Shown: positions 15,128 to 23,741, counted from the first letter of the stretch. The stretch is DNA of 43,886 nucleotides from Gallionella sp. (GCA_030645955.1 JAUSMR010000206.1:1-43886), one strand, 5' to 3'. Notes: a model not told the origin generated them from the letters alone. Numbers and translations: made by a program.

Positions 15128-17245
15128 ATGGTCGGAGTGGATGAATACAACATGAATAACTGGAATTTGCCGAAAATATTTAATACCCCTCTGGGGATAG
15201 TGATCGCGGTTGCTGTGTCTGTATTCGGCGTTGAGCTGTTATTCATGGCACTGCTCTATATGTTTTTCATGCCCACATTTGACTTATCGGTTGTATCGTG
15301 GATTTTTATTGATGCCATCTCGTTGACCATAGTCGTTAGTCTGCTGCTCTATTTGTTGGTATTCCGGAAAATAAAAGAGAGTGAAGAATATTTACGGCAG
15401 ATCAACACCGCTGCCCAGGATGCGATTGTCGTTATCAACGGGCAATGCCGGATTGTCGACTGGAACCTTGCCGCGCAAAAGATGTTCCAGTACAGCCGTG
15501 AGGAAGCGCTGGGGCAGCAGTTGCACCAACTGATCGTCCCGCCCCGCTTACGAACCGATGTGTATCATGGTTTCGCCCGCTTCCAGGAGAATGGCGCGGG
15601 GCCGCTAATAGGCAAGGTCACCGAAGTTACAGCGATACGCAAGGATGGCAGCGAATTCCACATTGAACTCTCCATTTCGTCAGTTAAGCTGCAAGGCGGC
15701 TGGCATGCCATCGGGATCATCCGCGATGTCACTGAGCGCAAACGAGCTGAGAAGATTCTGCGCAAATCGACTGAAGAAATTGAAAACCTTTACAACCACG
15801 CCCCCTGCGGTTATCACTCGCTGGACAAAGACGGCGTCATCTGCCGGATCAACGATACCGAACTCGAATGGCTGGGCTATATGCGGGATGAGGTGGTCGG
15901 AAAAATAAAGTGGCTCGATTTAATTCAATCCGTAGACCGGCAAGCTTTTCAGGAAAGATTTGCGCGACTCAAGAATGGGGAAGTTGTCCGTGACATTGAG
16001 CTGGACATAGTTCGCAAGGACGGCACAGTATTTACCGGGCTTGTAAACTCGAAAGCCATTCATGACCCCAGCGGTCATTTTGTGATGAGCTGGTCCACGG
16101 TGTTCGACATCACCGAGCGCAAACGCGCCGAGGAGGCAGCCAGCAGGGCAAAAGCAAAATTTCATACCCTTTTCGACTCAATTGCCGATCCCATTCTGAT
16201 CGTGGGCATGAATGGCCGTTTTATTCACGTCAACCATTCGGCCTGTAACTATCTGGGTTACAGTTATGAAGAAATGCTGCAAATGAGTCCGGTCGACATT
16301 GATACTCCCGAAGCTGCGGCGAAAGTGCCTGAGCGCATCAAGGCCATACTGGAACAGGGAAAACTCGTTTTCGAGACAATACAGGTGCGCAAGGACGGCG
16401 TTCCTGTTCCGGTTGAATTGAACGCACGGGTCATTGATTATGACGGCAAGCCCGCCATCATGTCCGTTGTCCGCGATATCACCGAGCGCAAACGGATGGA
16501 GAACGCGCTGCAACAGGCCAAGGAAGCCGCCGAGCTGGCCTTGGCTGAGCAGCGCCAGCTCATAGCCATGATCTCGCATGAGTATCGCTCGCCGCTAGCG
16601 GTCATTGATACTGCAACGCAATTGCTGAGCATCAAGCTGTCGGCAGAAAGCGAAACGGCTCCCATCATTGCAAGAATCCGGCGCGGGGTATTCCGCCTTG
16701 TCAATTTCCTCGATAATTGCCTGATAGAAGGCCGGATGGATAGCGATGCTCTCGCCTTGCATTCTTCCACCATCGACCTTCACGCATTTGCGGAATCGGT
16801 AAAAGAAAGCACCCAGCTTATTTCCGAGAGCCATCGGTTCATCGCCGAACTCGATCCTGACCTTCCACACCTTGATGCCGATCCGCAATTGCTGGGTGTC
16901 ATGCTGCTCAATCTGCTTGGCAACGCCATCAAGTATTCGCCGCCAGGGAGTGAAGTCAGGTTGCGCATCAGGCACACTGGACAAGCTTGCAGCTTCGAAG
17001 TCATCGATCAGGGGTGTGGTATCCCTGCCGACGAGCTTCCTTTCATCTTTCAAAAGTACATGCGTGGACGAGCTGTCACATCCATTCCCGGCGCAGGGCT
17101 GGGCCTGTCGCTGGTTGCCAAAATTACCGCCATGCATGGTGGCCGCGTAGAAATGGAAAGCCGTGAAGGGGAGGGGACGCATGTTACTGTGACGATCCCG
17201 GTAAACCTTGCAGCTGACCGGGAAGAGCAGCTTCAGACATCATGA
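15128..17245 (+). CDS. Membrane sensor histidine kinase with three PAS domains
   Basis: A 705-residue kinase. Two TM helices (about residues 19-48 and 56-79) flank a loop of only 7 residues, so there is no large periplasmic sensor. Three PAS modules follow (about 87-205, 215-335, 340-460), each ending in the DITERKR-type linker (DVTERKRAE, DITERKRAE, DITERKRME). The dimerisation helix carries the phosphoacceptor His484 in ISHEYRSPLAVI. The ATPase domain has the N box LLNLLGNAIKYSP, G1 DQGCGIP and G2 GAGLGLSLV. No heme-type CxxCH or flavin signature is seen in the PAS domains. A downstream ATG at 15152 is an alternative start. The stop overlaps the regulator start by 4 nt. Location suggests it controls the decaheme conduit. 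Confidence 0.93.
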   Translation: MVGVDEYNMNNWNLPKIFNTPLGIVIAVAVSVFGVELLFMALLYMFFMPTFDLSVVSWIFIDAISLTIVVSLLLYLLVFRKIKESEEYLRQINTAAQDAIVVINGQCRIVDWNLAAQKMFQYSREEALGQQLHQLIVPPRLRTDVYHGFARFQENGAGPLIGKVTEVTAIRKDGSEFHIELSISSVKLQGGWHAIGIIRDVTERKRAEKILRKSTEEIENLYNHAPCGYHSLDKDGVICRINDTELEWLGYMRDEVVGKIKWLDLIQSVDRQAFQERFARLKNGEVVRDIELDIVRKDGTVFTGLVNSKAIHDPSGHFVMSWSTVFDITERKRAEEAASRAKAKFHTLFDSIADPILIVGMNGRFIHVNHSACNYLGYSYEEMLQMSPVDIDTPEAAAKVPERIKAILEQGKLVFETIQVRKDGVPVPVELNARVIDYDGKPAIMSVVRDITERKRMENALQQAKEAAELALAEQRQLIAMISHEYRSPLAVIDTATQLLSIKLSAESETAPIIARIRRGVFRLVNFLDNCLIEGRMDSDALALHSSTIDLHAFAESVKESTQLISESHRFIAELDPDLPHLDADPQLLGVMLLNLLGNAIKYSPPGSEVRLRIRHTGQACSFEVIDQGCGIPADELPFIFQKYMRGRAVTSIPGAGLGLSLVAKITAMHGGRVEMESREGEGTHVTVTIPVNLAADREEQLQTS

Positions 17246-17982
17246 CTTCACGCCCGCATGAAACGTTGCCTCGTATCGCTGTCGTCGAAGATGATGCCGA
17301 TCTGCTGGACACCATGCTGGAATACCTCCAACTGCAAGGATTTTCCGCCTGGGGTGTCCGCAATGCGGAAGATTTTTACAGGCGGTTTGTGACCGATTTT
17401 ATCGATGTAGTCGTGCTCGATATCGGTTTACCGGGCGAGGACGGAATCAGTGTCGTCCGCCATTTGCGCGAATTGCCTTATCTGAAGATCATCATCGTCA
17501 GCGCCCGTGATGCCCTGGATGACCGCCTTGTTGGTTTGAAAGCCGGTGCCGACCGTTATCTGGTCAAGCCGGTCAATTTGGCCGAATTGGTCGCCAATAT
17601 CGAAGCCGTCGGAAGACGACCGGCACACCCTGATACCGGACCTGCAACGGAGATAATTCACGAAGAGCAGCCAAAAGCCGGCCTCTGGCGCCTTGCAAAG
17701 CAGGGTTGGCGCCTGACCGGGCCGGATGGAAAAACTCTTGATCTGTCTGCGCGGGAATTTCTCCTGCTGAAGTACTTGTTCGAAGCCAATGGTGAGACAG
17801 TCTCAAGAAAAGCGATTGCCGACAAAATTATCGGCGCCCGCATTTTTAATAGCGATGAAAGACTGGATGTCATGCTTGCCCGTCTGCGAAAAAAATGCAT
17901 GACTACCTTCGGGCAACCCCTGCCGATCAAGACCGTGCATCAGGTCGGTTATGCCTTTACCGCTACGGCGGCGATTGAATAA
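17242..17982 (+). CDS. OmpR-family response regulator
   Basis: A 246-residue two-domain regulator. The receiver (residues ~10-125) has the acidic pair EDD, phosphoacceptor Asp60 in VVVLDIGLPGEDG, the conserved Ser in IIIVSARD, and Lys in YLVKPVN. The C-terminal domain (~150-240) is a winged helix: LDLSAREFLLLKYLFEANGETVSRKAIADKI, DERLDVMLARLRKK, and IKTVHQVGYAFT. It is the cognate partner of the overlapping kinase gene. OmpR-type dimers bind tandem direct repeats with 10-11 bp phasing. Such an array lies about 220 bp downstream in front of the decaheme cytochrome gene, so that operon is the most likely target. Confidence 0.95.
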   Translation: MTSRPHETLPRIAVVEDDADLLDTMLEYLQLQGFSAWGVRNAEDFYRRFVTDFIDVVVLDIGLPGEDGISVVRHLRELPYLKIIIVSARDALDDRLVGLKAGADRYLVKPVNLAELVANIEAVGRRPAHPDTGPATEIIHEEQPKAGLWRLAKQGWRLTGPDGKTLDLSAREFLLLKYLFEANGETVSRKAIADKIIGARIFNSDERLDVMLARLRKKCMTTFGQPLPIKTVHQVGYAFTATAAIE

Positions 17983-18200
17983 GCCTTTAGAGAACCTACA
18001 TCTCCCGCAACACCCTCAGTATTTCAGCTGCATCGATGGTTCCGATGCATTCCAACAACTGCGCCTTGTCGGCGAAGCCCGTTTGCCATGGTGCGACTGG
18101 ATAAAGGCCTCCCTTTCGAATTGCCAGGCTGAACCAGCCTATCTCCCTGAACACTTTCCGAATGTAATTACATTGGCAGGCGTAAGGCATTTTAAAGCTA

Positions 18201-18226
18201 TGCAAGAAAATGCAAGGTATTGCAAT
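18201..18226 (+). promoter_or_regulatory. Three phased 6-mer direct repeats: candidate response-regulator operator
   Basis: TGCAAG at 18201, TGCAAG at 18211 and TGCAAT at 18221 are spaced exactly 10 bp apart, one helical turn. The array lies about 90 bp before the cytochrome ATG. A possible -10 box TATTAAT occurs at 18264-18270, with a weak TTAAGG -35 at 18241 (17-bp spacer). This would put the array just upstream of -35, the usual activation position for OmpR-type regulators. The rest of the 330-bp gap (17983-18312) holds no convincing gene. Confidence 0.5.
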
Positions 18227-18312
18227 GTTTGGAAAGCCCTTTAAGGCGGAATATTCGCTGCGTTATTAATGCTCATCGAAAGAATTGGCAATTAACCTAA
18301 GGGAGAGTAAAA

Positions 18313-19290
18313 ATGATTTGGGAAAGGTTATTGTGTAAGGGTGCAGTGCTTGGGATATTAGCCGCATTATTGCTGATTTTTTCGACAGGGCAGGCGATTG
18401 CGGCTGACACCGAGACAACTGCAACGGCGCAAGATACGGCCACTTATGTTGGCGAGCAGGTCTGCGCCGGTTGCCACGCAGCGGACAACAAAAAATTCGG
18501 CCACACCTTGCACGCCAAGGTTTTCCGGCAAAACCCGAAGAACGAGATGGAAAAACAGGTCTGCGAGGCCTGTCACGGTCCCGGTTCGCTTCACTCCGCC
18601 AATCCGACCGATCACAGCAATCTGATCGGCTTCACCAAAGAATGGGGCACGCCGATTGCGAAACAGACCGATCAATGCCTGTCCTGCCACAAGGGCGGAC
18701 AACGCCTGCACTGGCCCGGCTCGATCCACGCGACCAACAAACTCAGTTGCAGCGACTGCCATAACCCGATGTCCAGGTTTTCCGCCAACGGGTTGCTGAA
18801 GAAGCCCAGTATCACCGAAACTTGCCAGTCCTGCCACAAGCAGCAGGAAGCCGAGTTCAAGAGGCGCTCGCACATGCCGGTTCCGGAAGGCAAGATGACT
18901 TGCACGGACTGTCATAACCCGCATGGTTCTGCCACCAAAACGCTGCTCAAGGCCGACAGTGTGAACCAACTCTGCTACACCTGCCATGCCGAGAAACGCG
19001 GCCCGTTCCTGTGGGAGCACGCTCCGGTAAGAGAGAAGTGCACCAATTGCCATGCTCAGCACGGTTCCAACCACGACAAGCTGCTGGTCAGCGCGCGGCC
19101 ATATCTCTGTTCACAGTGCCATAGCCCTGCGGTCGGTCATCCGGGTACGTTCTACAACGCCAGCGGCACCGCTGCAAATGCCCAAATTGGCGGCGCAGCC
19201 GGCCAGCGCGTCATCGGGCGTTCCTGCCAGAACTGCCACTCGATGATTCACGGCAGCAACCATCCAGCTGGCGCACGCTTCCAGCGTTGA
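18313..19290 (+). CDS. mtoA: Periplasmic decaheme c-type cytochrome (MtoA/PioA/MtrA/DmsE family)
   Basis: A 325-residue protein with a signal peptide (hydrophobic residues ~10-26, cleavage near AIA|ADT at 30) and exactly ten CxxCH heme motifs, from CAGCH (51-55) to CQNCH (305-309). The motif order and spacing, with CEACHGPGSLH, CSDCHNPM and CTDCHNPHG, fit the MtrA/DmsE decaheme family. In this family the cytochrome plugs into an outer-membrane barrel and passes electrons across the outer membrane. In Fe(II) oxidisers the flow is inward. The next gene encodes the barrel. No outer-surface decaheme (MtrC) and no CymA-type quinone-linked cytochrome is encoded in the window, which fits the Mto/Pio arrangement. 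The start follows AAGGGAGAG. The symbol is by family; the true subfamily needs a phylogeny. Confidence 0.92.
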   Translation: MIWERLLCKGAVLGILAALLLIFSTGQAIAADTETTATAQDTATYVGEQVCAGCHAADNKKFGHTLHAKVFRQNPKNEMEKQVCEACHGPGSLHSANPTDHSNLIGFTKEWGTPIAKQTDQCLSCHKGGQRLHWPGSIHATNKLSCSDCHNPMSRFSANGLLKKPSITETCQSCHKQQEAEFKRRSHMPVPEGKMTCTDCHNPHGSATKTLLKADSVNQLCYTCHAEKRGPFLWEHAPVREKCTNCHAQHGSNHDKLLVSARPYLCSQCHSPAVGHPGTFYNASGTAANAQIGGAAGQRVIGRSCQNCHSMIHGSNHPAGARFQR

Positions 19291-19310
19291 TCTGACGAGG
19301 AGATGACAAC

Positions 19311-19379
19311 ATGAAACGTATCGCACTTTTCGACCAGGTCGAAACAAATTGCAGAACAAATCCTGACAGGAGGTTTTTC
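19311..19379 (+). other. Alternative start or leader region of the porin gene
   Basis: An ATG at 19311 has its own AGGAG site and is in frame with the porin, 23 codons upstream of the preferred start. It would place a polar stretch (DQVETNCRTNPDRR) before the signal peptide, unlikely to be exported normally. The AGGAGG for the 19380 start lies inside this leader, so translation from 19311 could modulate access to the main start. Confidence 0.4.
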
Positions 19380-22166
19380 ATGAACATACGTCCGCGCCGG
19401 AAGCTTCTGGCCTGCTGCATCAGCCTCGCATGCGCCGCAATGGCGATGCAACAGGCGCATGCCGACTCCGCTAATGGGGTTGACACCATCATCGGCAATG
19501 CCTTCAATACCGGCTATGCCGGTGGGCAGAGGGATGCCGAGGCCATGCCAAGCAAACACACCCCAACCGGCCAGTTATATGGCGTACCCTACGCCAGAGA
19601 TGAAGCAGTGGCTGGCGCGACCAGCGGCTGGGTTGAAATAGGCATTCTCAATAACGAAGCTGACGAAAAGGCAGCCCTGTTCCGTAAATACAAGGATCCC
19701 AAAGGTGGCTTGTATCTCAACAGCTTCGGCATGGAAGCTGAAAGCGATAATGCCCGCTTTCTGGACATAACCGGCGGTGGGGTTGGAAATAACGACCAGT
19801 TCTACAGCCTGACCGCGGGTCGTTACAATGACTGGAAAGTCAAGGCGTTCTTCACCGAAACTCCTCATGTTTTCACCAGCACCTACCGCAACCTGTGGAG
19901 CGGAACCGGGACGGCCAACCTGACCTTGAACCCTCCGCTGGTGGCGGGACCGGTTGCTCCTGCGACTGCGGCTACCACAGACATCGCCATCGGCAACGCG
20001 GCACTCGCCACTCCCTATTCGGAGTTGAGCATCGTCCGCAAGAAGGGTGGGGTGCGTGCCGATATGAACCTGCAGGACAACTGGAAAGCTTTCGCCAGCT
20101 TCAGCAATGAGAAACGCGAAGGTGCCCGGCCGTTTGGCATGGTCAGTGCCGGCGGCGGCGGCACCGGGGGCGTCGAGATTCCCGAATCCATCGACTATGA
20201 CACCCGCGACTTTTTGGCGGGAATACAGTTCTCCGACGCGCTGAACAGTGCCAATCTGCAAGCCTCGGCATCACTGTTCCGTAACAATGTCGGCGCAATG
20301 ACGGTCGATAATCCGATGTTCCTGGCAGCCGCCAACGGCATCGTAGCCGGCGGCGGCGTCGGCCCCTTCCCGCGCGCGGTTTTTGATCTCTATCCCAGTA
20401 ATCAGTATTACAACGTGAAGGGAGAGTACGCACGTGAATTGCCGGACTTGCTCAAAGGGCGCTTCACCGGCCTCGCGTCAATAAGCCAGTCCAAACAGAA
20501 CGATAATCTGATTCCGTCCACCTCCTATGCCGGTGCTGCTGTTAACACCGTAGCTGGCGGTTCATGGGATACCGTTGCGTCCTTGAGCCAAGCAACGGCC
20601 AATCTCAAGGTTGACATTAAACTGGTTGATCTTGGCCTGAGTCTCAAACCCGTCGATGACCTGGACGTCAAGGGCAAGGTACGCTATTACGAAACCCAGA
20701 CCAACAGCAATTACTCGGCATGTAACCCGCTGACCGGGCAATATGGGCGGCTCGTCAATGACGGCAGCGGGTCTGCGATGTTTAGCGCTCTTCAGACCAA
20801 CGGCACTGCCTTGACGGCGGGGCAAACCACCGCGTTGAACGCTTTCATGGCGACCAACGGCTGTAATGAAGCAGCTCTGGCAAGTTATCTTCTCGCCAAC
20901 GGTTTGGTGCCAGCCGCCGGCAATAACAACATCCGCAGCGCCCCTTACGCGTACAAGCAGATGAACTACACCCTCGGCGCCGACTACCAGCTGAGCAACG
21001 CGAACAGCGTCAATGCCAGCTACGAGCGCGAGACGCTTACACGCCAGCACCGTGAACGTGCCGAGACCTGGGAAGACAAGATCAAGTTAGGCTACGTCAA
21101 TCGCGGTCTCGAGGACGGCACTCTGCGGCTGTCTTTCGAGAATGACCGCCTGCGCGGCACTACCTATATTTCTGATCCTTACGACCCGTTTTACAGCGCA
21201 GCGCTTGGGTCACCCAACACCGGCAACCTTGCGATGACGAGCTGGATACACGTCAACAGCCTGCACCGGAAGTTCGATCTGGCGGATCGCGATCAGAATA
21301 TCCTGAATGGGCGTTTCAACTATATGATCAGGCCCGATCTGGATGCCGGCATGTCGTTGCAGTTGAAGAATGCCAAATATCCCGATGCAGCCTTTGGTCT
21401 TGACGGTCGCAACAAGCAGGAGCAGAACTCGCTCAACTTTGATTTGACCTGGCAGCCTTCGGCACAAATGACAGTTTCCGGTTTTTATGCCTATCAGGAC
21501 GGAAAGTCGGAGCAGAATGGAATTCAGCAGAATGCCTGCGTCGTCGGGACGACCTATAATTTCTGGAGCGATGGCTCGGTTAGCACCGTTGCGCAGACGG
21601 CAGCACAAGCGGCTGCGGGTGTTACGCTGGTCAATTCCACGACTGTCACGTCAGCAAATTTCCTGGCATCGTGCGGCACGGCATCTGCCACCAGCCCGCT
21701 TTATACAACCAGCCGCGCCTGGAATGTCGCCCAGAAAAACAAGAGCGATACGCTCGGCCTGGGCTTCAGGTTTGACTTCAGTAGCAAGACGATACTGGAT
21801 GTAAATTACACCTACATCAGCAACCGCACCCAGATCGGCTACACCTACAACGCTGCCGCCCTTGGTATAACGACAAGCGGGGCGCCGACCGCGGCGCAGT
21901 TGGTGACTTTGGGGCTCATCGGCAATGGCTTCAGCGATCTGGTACTGACCCAGAATGTGGTTGACGGCAGCGTGCTGGTGCCGCTTACCAAGGAGTCGTC
22001 CGTGCGGGTGATTGGGCGTATCGAGTTCGGCAAGATCCAGGATTGGCACTATGACGGCGTGGAGGCGAACCCGACGCCGGGCGTCAACCAGCAGACCTAC
22101 CTGGATTCCGGCCCGCAGAATTACCGGGCTTACGTGGTCGGCGTGATGTACCAGCACAAGATGTAA
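19380..22166 (+). CDS. mtoB: MtrB/PioB-family outer-membrane beta-barrel (decaheme partner)
   Basis: A 928-residue barrel that should sheath the decaheme cytochrome. The ATG at 19380 is chosen because a perfect AGGAGG lies 7 nt upstream and it opens a clean signal peptide (MNIRPRRKLLACCISLACAA ... AHA). Alternating aromatic/polar strands run through the protein, for example TAGRYNDWKVKAFF, DLGLSLKPVDDLDVKGKVRYYET, NYTLGADYQLSNANSVNASYE and LNGRFNYMIRPDLDAGMSLQLKN. The C-terminal strand ends in AYVVGVMYQHKM. It is longer than MtrB or PioB (about 700-800 residues). Extra length may come from cysteine-containing insertions around residues 460-535 and 720-780, probably extracellular loops. The MtrB-type N-terminal CxxC pair is not evident. 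The N-terminus of the mature protein includes VGYAGGQRDAEAMPSKHT-like family text. A second ATG with its own SD sits at 19311. Confidence 0.9.
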   Translation: MNIRPRRKLLACCISLACAAMAMQQAHADSANGVDTIIGNAFNTGYAGGQRDAEAMPSKHTPTGQLYGVPYARDEAVAGATSGWVEIGILNNEADEKAALFRKYKDPKGGLYLNSFGMEAESDNARFLDITGGGVGNNDQFYSLTAGRYNDWKVKAFFTETPHVFTSTYRNLWSGTGTANLTLNPPLVAGPVAPATAATTDIAIGNAALATPYSELSIVRKKGGVRADMNLQDNWKAFASFSNEKREGARPFGMVSAGGGGTGGVEIPESIDYDTRDFLAGIQFSDALNSANLQASASLFRNNVGAMTVDNPMFLAAANGIVAGGGVGPFPRAVFDLYPSNQYYNVKGEYARELPDLLKGRFTGLASISQSKQNDNLIPSTSYAGAAVNTVAGGSWDTVASLSQATANLKVDIKLVDLGLSLKPVDDLDVKGKVRYYETQTNSNYSACNPLTGQYGRLVNDGSGSAMFSALQTNGTALTAGQTTALNAFMATNGCNEAALASYLLANGLVPAAGNNNIRSAPYAYKQMNYTLGADYQLSNANSVNASYERETLTRQHRERAETWEDKIKLGYVNRGLEDGTLRLSFENDRLRGTTYISDPYDPFYSAALGSPNTGNLAMTSWIHVNSLHRKFDLADRDQNILNGRFNYMIRPDLDAGMSLQLKNAKYPDAAFGLDGRNKQEQNSLNFDLTWQPSAQMTVSGFYAYQDGKSEQNGIQQNACVVGTTYNFWSDGSVSTVAQTAAQAAAGVTLVNSTTVTSANFLASCGTASATSPLYTTSRAWNVAQKNKSDTLGLGFRFDFSSKTILDVNYTYISNRTQIGYTYNAAALGITTSGAPTAAQLVTLGLIGNGFSDLVLTQNVVDGSVLVPLTKESSVRVIGRIEFGKIQDWHYDGVEANPTPGVNQQTYLDSGPQNYRAYVVGVMYQHKM

Positions 22167-22184
22167 ATTCACCTGAGGGAATGG

Positions 22185-22216
22185 GGGTGGCCAGAACTTG
22201 GCCACCCATTTTTTTT
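22185..22216 (+). terminator. Rho-independent terminator after the porin gene
   Basis: The stem GGGTGGCCA / TGGCCACCC with a 5-nt loop is followed by ATTTTTTTT. It separates the cytochrome/porin pair from the small downstream gene, so the latter may be read through at a lower level or have its own promoter. Confidence 0.92.
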
Positions 22217-22326
22217 GCTGTTGGCAAATCTATCTTGCCGCAAAAAAATCGCCTTGAACCTTACTGAGGCACAACATGTCTGTGGTGATGAAGTTCTTTC
22301 TCAACCCGTCTATTAAGGAAATTACG

Positions 22327-22722
22327 ATGAAAATCATTTTTACTCTGCTGGCGCTGGCAGCACTTGCCGGAACTGCCGTTGCGGCATCCCAGCAGGATGC
22401 TGGCGCCGCCAAGCCGACGGCTGCGTCGCCGCATGCTGCCATGCCGGCAGGCCACATGCCGATCACCGCTGCTTCGGTCACCATCCAGCTCACCCGCAAG
22501 GGCAAAGTATTGGAGGTGATTGATTCACCGATGTACACCTATGTGCATGTAACCGGCGACAAAAGCCAGATATGGCTTGCCGCCTACAAGACCGACATCG
22601 CCAAGGATGACATTGTTAACTACTCCGACGGCGTGGCAATGAGCAACTTTTACAGCAAATCGCTGAACCGCACATTTGACACAATAGTTTTTGTGGATCA
22701 GGTAGTGCCTGAAAAGAAATAA
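22327..22722 (+). CDS. Small periplasmic NrfJ-like protein
   Basis: A 131-residue protein with a signal peptide (MKIIFTLLALAALAGTAVA) and an Ala/Pro-rich linker to about residue 48. A beta-rich domain follows: GKVLEVIDSPMYTYVHVTGDK, WLAAYKTDIAKDDIVNYSDG, and AMSNFYSKSLNRTFDTIVFVDQV. The combination VLEVIDSxxYTYVxV ... W-A ... MxxFxSKxLNRTFDxIxF matches small exported proteins annotated NrfJ or NrfJ-related in multiheme-cytochrome-rich bacteria. Their biochemical role is unclear; assistance to multiheme cytochromes is a guess from co-occurrence. The ATG at 22327 follows AAGGAA at 6-nt spacing and gives a clean signal, unlike the in-frame ATG at 22276. No CxxCH is present. Confidence 0.8.
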   Translation: MKIIFTLLALAALAGTAVAASQQDAGAAKPTAASPHAAMPAGHMPITAASVTIQLTRKGKVLEVIDSPMYTYVHVTGDKSQIWLAAYKTDIAKDDIVNYSDGVAMSNFYSKSLNRTFDTIVFVDQVVPEKK

Positions 22723-23096
22723 CCGGCTACCGGTTGAAGCGAGTGGATTTTGGTTCTCGACGAAAAGCCAGAATACACTTCGATTTGGGCATCTTCGTCC
22801 CGGCCATCGCTACTCTCTCTATTCCCCCTGGCGGGAGTAATGCGGTGGCCGGAGGCAATCATCCCTTCCTCAATTGGGGTGGGGATGAGGGATTGAGCGC
22901 TATTTGAGACCAAGCTGAGCTGCCGGATTCAGGTATATCATACGAAACGGCTCTGCCCCTCGCAGGATGGGGTAGCAATGCAAGCTCATGCCTGACTACC
23001 CGCAATATGCGAGCCATTTTAAACAAGGATGCTGCGCATTCTCCGGGTGCATTCGTATATAATCCCGCGTCGTCAATTTCAGGTTTTCTCTTCTTC
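22723..23096. other. Gap before ccmA, no gene seen
   Basis: This 374-bp stretch has no convincing coding frame. It contains a CCCTCATCC-like/GGGATGAGGG palindromic patch near 22860-22893 and an AT-rich segment (GCATTCGTATATAATCCCG, 23050-23068) whose TATAAT at 23057-23062 is a good -10 candidate for the ccm operon about 35 bp before the ccmA ATG. Confidence 0.5.
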
Positions 23097-23711
23097 ATGC
23101 TGGAAGTCAACAATCTTGCTTGCAGTCGCGGCGATCATCGTTTGTTTTCCGGTTTAAGCTTTGCGCTCCATCCCGGGCAAATCATGCAAGTGCAGGGCGC
23201 AAACGGCAGCGGTAAAACCAGCCTGTTGCGTACTTTGTGCGGCTTCTTGATGCCGGATGAGGGCGATATCGTCTGGCGTGGCGAGAGTATCCGCGAACTG
23301 GATGAAGAGTATTACGCCGAAATGCTGTACCTCGGGCATTTGAATGCGATCAAGGATGAATTGAGTGCGCTGGAAAATTTGCGCATTTCGGCGGGACTTT
23401 CGGGAATTGAGCTGGATGAAAAAGAGGCATTGGCCGCGCTGCGCCGCATGGGTTTGCGCGGCCGCGAGAGGCTGCCGACCAAAGTGCTTTCGCAGGGACA
23501 GCGGCGGCGCGTGGCGCTGGCGCGCTTGCTGGCCAGCGACGCCGCGTTGTGGATACTGGATGAACCTTTGACCGCCTTGGATGTCGGAGCGGTGGCATTG
23601 ATTCAGGAATTGATCGCCGAGCATCTGGCGCGGCAGGGGATGGTGATCTTTACCACCCATCAACCGCTGCAAGTGGCAGGGGTGGAAATGCGCAGTTTGT
23701 CGCTATCATGA
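23097..23711 (+). CDS. ccmA: Heme exporter ATP-binding protein CcmA
   Basis: A 204-residue ABC ATPase, the cytoplasmic motor of the CcmABCD complex that releases heme-loaded CcmE for cytochrome c maturation. Walker A is GANGSGKTSLLRTL (residues ~36-49), the ABC signature LSQGQRRRVALARLL, Walker B WILDEPLTALD, and the switch histidine TTHQPL. The ATG at 23097 starts the family sequence MLEVNNLACSRGD. The open frame upstream (from 23007) lacks family character. No obvious SD precedes it, and it may be near the 5' end of the transcript. It opens the nine-gene ccm run, which has many 4-nt overlaps. Confidence 0.96.
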   Translation: MLEVNNLACSRGDHRLFSGLSFALHPGQIMQVQGANGSGKTSLLRTLCGFLMPDEGDIVWRGESIRELDEEYYAEMLYLGHLNAIKDELSALENLRISAGLSGIELDEKEALAALRRMGLRGRERLPTKVLSQGQRRRVALARLLASDAALWILDEPLTALDVGAVALIQELIAEHLARQGMVIFTTHQPLQVAGVEMRSLSLS

Positions 23712-23741
23712 TAGTCAAATGGGCATGATGGTTCAGCGGCC

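Noticed and set aside
17951..18244. A 97-codon plus-strand frame and a 69-codon minus-strand frame (17996-18205) in the gap before the cytochrome gene
   Set aside because: Neither resembles a family I know; both lack a good start signal, and the plus frame begins inside the regulator gene. The gap is better explained as a control region.
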